DNA of 64,000 nt from Chryseobacterium sp. S0630 (GTDB lineage: Bacteria; Bacteroidota; Bacteroidia; Flavobacteriales; Weeksellaceae), in contig NZ_JAMZGF010000011.1 in the NCBI RefSeq assembly GCF_024158915.1, positions 1 through 64,000 on the forward strand, read 5' to 3'. A program made the position numbers and the translations under genes. A model generated the notes under the pieces. It did not search any database, was not told the DNA's origin, and saw nothing but the letters and a program-made list of their open reading frames with translations. Below are positions 63,093 through 64,000 of this stretch, in pieces (the first letter of the stretch is position 1; each line of letters begins with the position of its first letter).

Positions 63093-64000
63093 ATCCTGAG
63101 AATTCATCAAGCATATTTCTGGTAGGAACAAAGAAAAGTGTTCCGGTAACTGCTGTGCTGAAATCTAAAATTCTGTCATAATTTCCCGGAGGATCGCCTA
63201 TAAACATATTCGTCAACATTTTTTTTGTTGTTTCAAATGTACTTGAATAGGCAATAAAGTAAGTTCCAAACTCATTGGTAGAAGGATTCCCAAAAGGCAT
63301 ATTATCTCTGACGATTTTCAATTCTTCACCATTCTCGCCTTCTATATTGGCTAAAGCAATGTGTGAATTCGAAGGTTTTACATCATCAGACATTTCAATA
63401 TCATTTTCCTTTGACCTTCCAATTACTTTCTCCTGATCTTCTGTTGACAAACTCTTCCAGGCATCCATATTGTGAAGATATTTCTGAACAAAAAGGTAAC
63501 TTCCTCCTTTATACTGAGAATCTTCATCGCCTATTTTCCCAAAATAATCACGATCGTCCCCGTGAGGGTTTTCCGTTCCGTCTACAAAACCAAGAATAGA
63601 ACGTGCATCCCAATATTTGAATCCATGAATCTCCAGAATACTTTCAGCTACAGAACTTAACAATCCGGATATTTCAACCGCCATATCGAAAATAAGGCTC
63701 TTGTTGTCTGCTCTCAGATGAAAATGAAGATCTCCGGGAGTAGAAACAGCAGTATGTTTTGTTCCTTTTATTTCTTTAAAATTGACTAATTCTTTTGGCA
63801 GAGGCTTTGGTAGTTCCAGTTTACTCCATGCATCTGCACCAATTCCCATGACACAACTTGCTCTGCTGTCCGGAAAACGGTTAAACACCGAATTGTTAAG
63901 ATTTAACACCAACGCGCATAATTCCTGAAAAACATCTTTCAGCTGTGGACTGTCATTAAGTTTCCAGACCATGAAAATAGTATTGCTGTTGGGATAATCT
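63091..64000 (-). CDS. DyP-type peroxidase (partial, 5' end outside the window)
   Basis: Haem peroxidase of the dye-decolourising family. The open frame continues through the window edge (DYPNSNTIFMVWKL precedes the first internal ATG), so the N-terminus is missing. Visible motifs are the GFVDGTENP hallmark (GxxDG with catalytic Asp), the proximal-His region in PSNSHIALAN, and the distal Arg likely in IVRDNMPFG. There is no signal peptide in the visible part, so location is undetermined. The gene is convergent with the GG-leader pair. Confidence 0.9.
   Translation of the reverse strand, partial: DYPNSNTIFMVWKLNDSPQLKDVFQELCALVLNLNNSVFNRFPDSRASCVMGIGADAWSKLELPKPLPKELVNFKEIKGTKHTAVSTPGDLHFHLRADNKSLIFDMAVEISGLLSSVAESILEIHGFKYWDARSILGFVDGTENPHGDDRDYFGKIGDEDSQYKGGSYLFVQKYLHNMDAWKSLSTEDQEKVIGRSKENDIEMSDDVKPSNSHIALANIEGENGEELKIVRDNMPFGNPSTNEFGTYFIAYSSTFETTKKMLTNMFIGDPPGNYDRILDFSTAVTGTLFFVPTRNMLDEFSG

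Overview
The window looks like a chromosomal segment of a Bacteroidota organism, most likely Flavobacteriia of the Chryseobacterium type. The evidence is low GC, flavobacterial -7 boxes (TAnnTTTG), type IX secretion sorting tails, Lys-Lys lipoprotein signals, and short Cys-rich peptides with a Chryseobacterium-like Gly-Gly leader. No tRNA, rRNA, CRISPR array, prophage or insertion sequence was recognised. Almost all of the sequence is coding and no gene is clearly broken; only the last gene runs off the edge.

Layout. 0.1-6.4 kb (minus): serS, a lipoprotein, and a surface-glycan group (asparagine synthase-like protein, flippase, glycosyltransferase). 6.4-13.7 kb (minus): a multispanning membrane protein, a heterodisulfide-reductase-like Fe-S pair, an MCE lipid-transport protein and a PpiD-like chaperone. 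13.9-23.3 kb: lon, an AI-2E family permease, a Cys-rich GG-leader peptide, DoxX, an acyl-CoA dehydrogenase, then a DUF4349/TraB/sigma-factor region. 23.5-30.4 kb (plus): pgi, folD, queE, an initiating sugar-phosphate transferase, and the MlaE/MlaF permease and ATPase with an overlapping beta-barrel gene. 30.4-34.1 kb: M48 protease, DUF4251 lipoprotein, meaB and two tandem mini-cytochromes.

34.1-38.5 kb (minus) holds the most unusual block: a basic protein of unknown function, rtcB, a nucleotidyltransferase-like gene, prfH and a TPR gene, preceded by a promoter/structured RNA/terminator unit. RtcB-PrfH pairs are known to repair and rescue damaged ribosomes; the extra members suggest an enlarged system. 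38.5-50 kb (minus): M28 peptidase, methylmalonyl-CoA mutase, prolyl oligopeptidase, prfA, and an amino-acid permease plus TonB receptor behind a SAM-I riboswitch, probably a methionine-uptake unit. 50-56.4 kb: a T9SS-exported alpha-amylase family enzyme, a T9SS FISUMP protein and an AraC regulator.

56.4-64 kb: divergent class I (Fe-S) and class II (iron-free) fumarases with a perfect PerR-type box beside the fumC promoter; an ECF sigma/anti-sigma/outer-membrane operon with an autoregulation-type promoter; a tandem pair of six-cysteine GG-leader peptides; and the 3' part of a DyP peroxidase gene. Regulatory calls rest on reading motifs by eye and were not computed.
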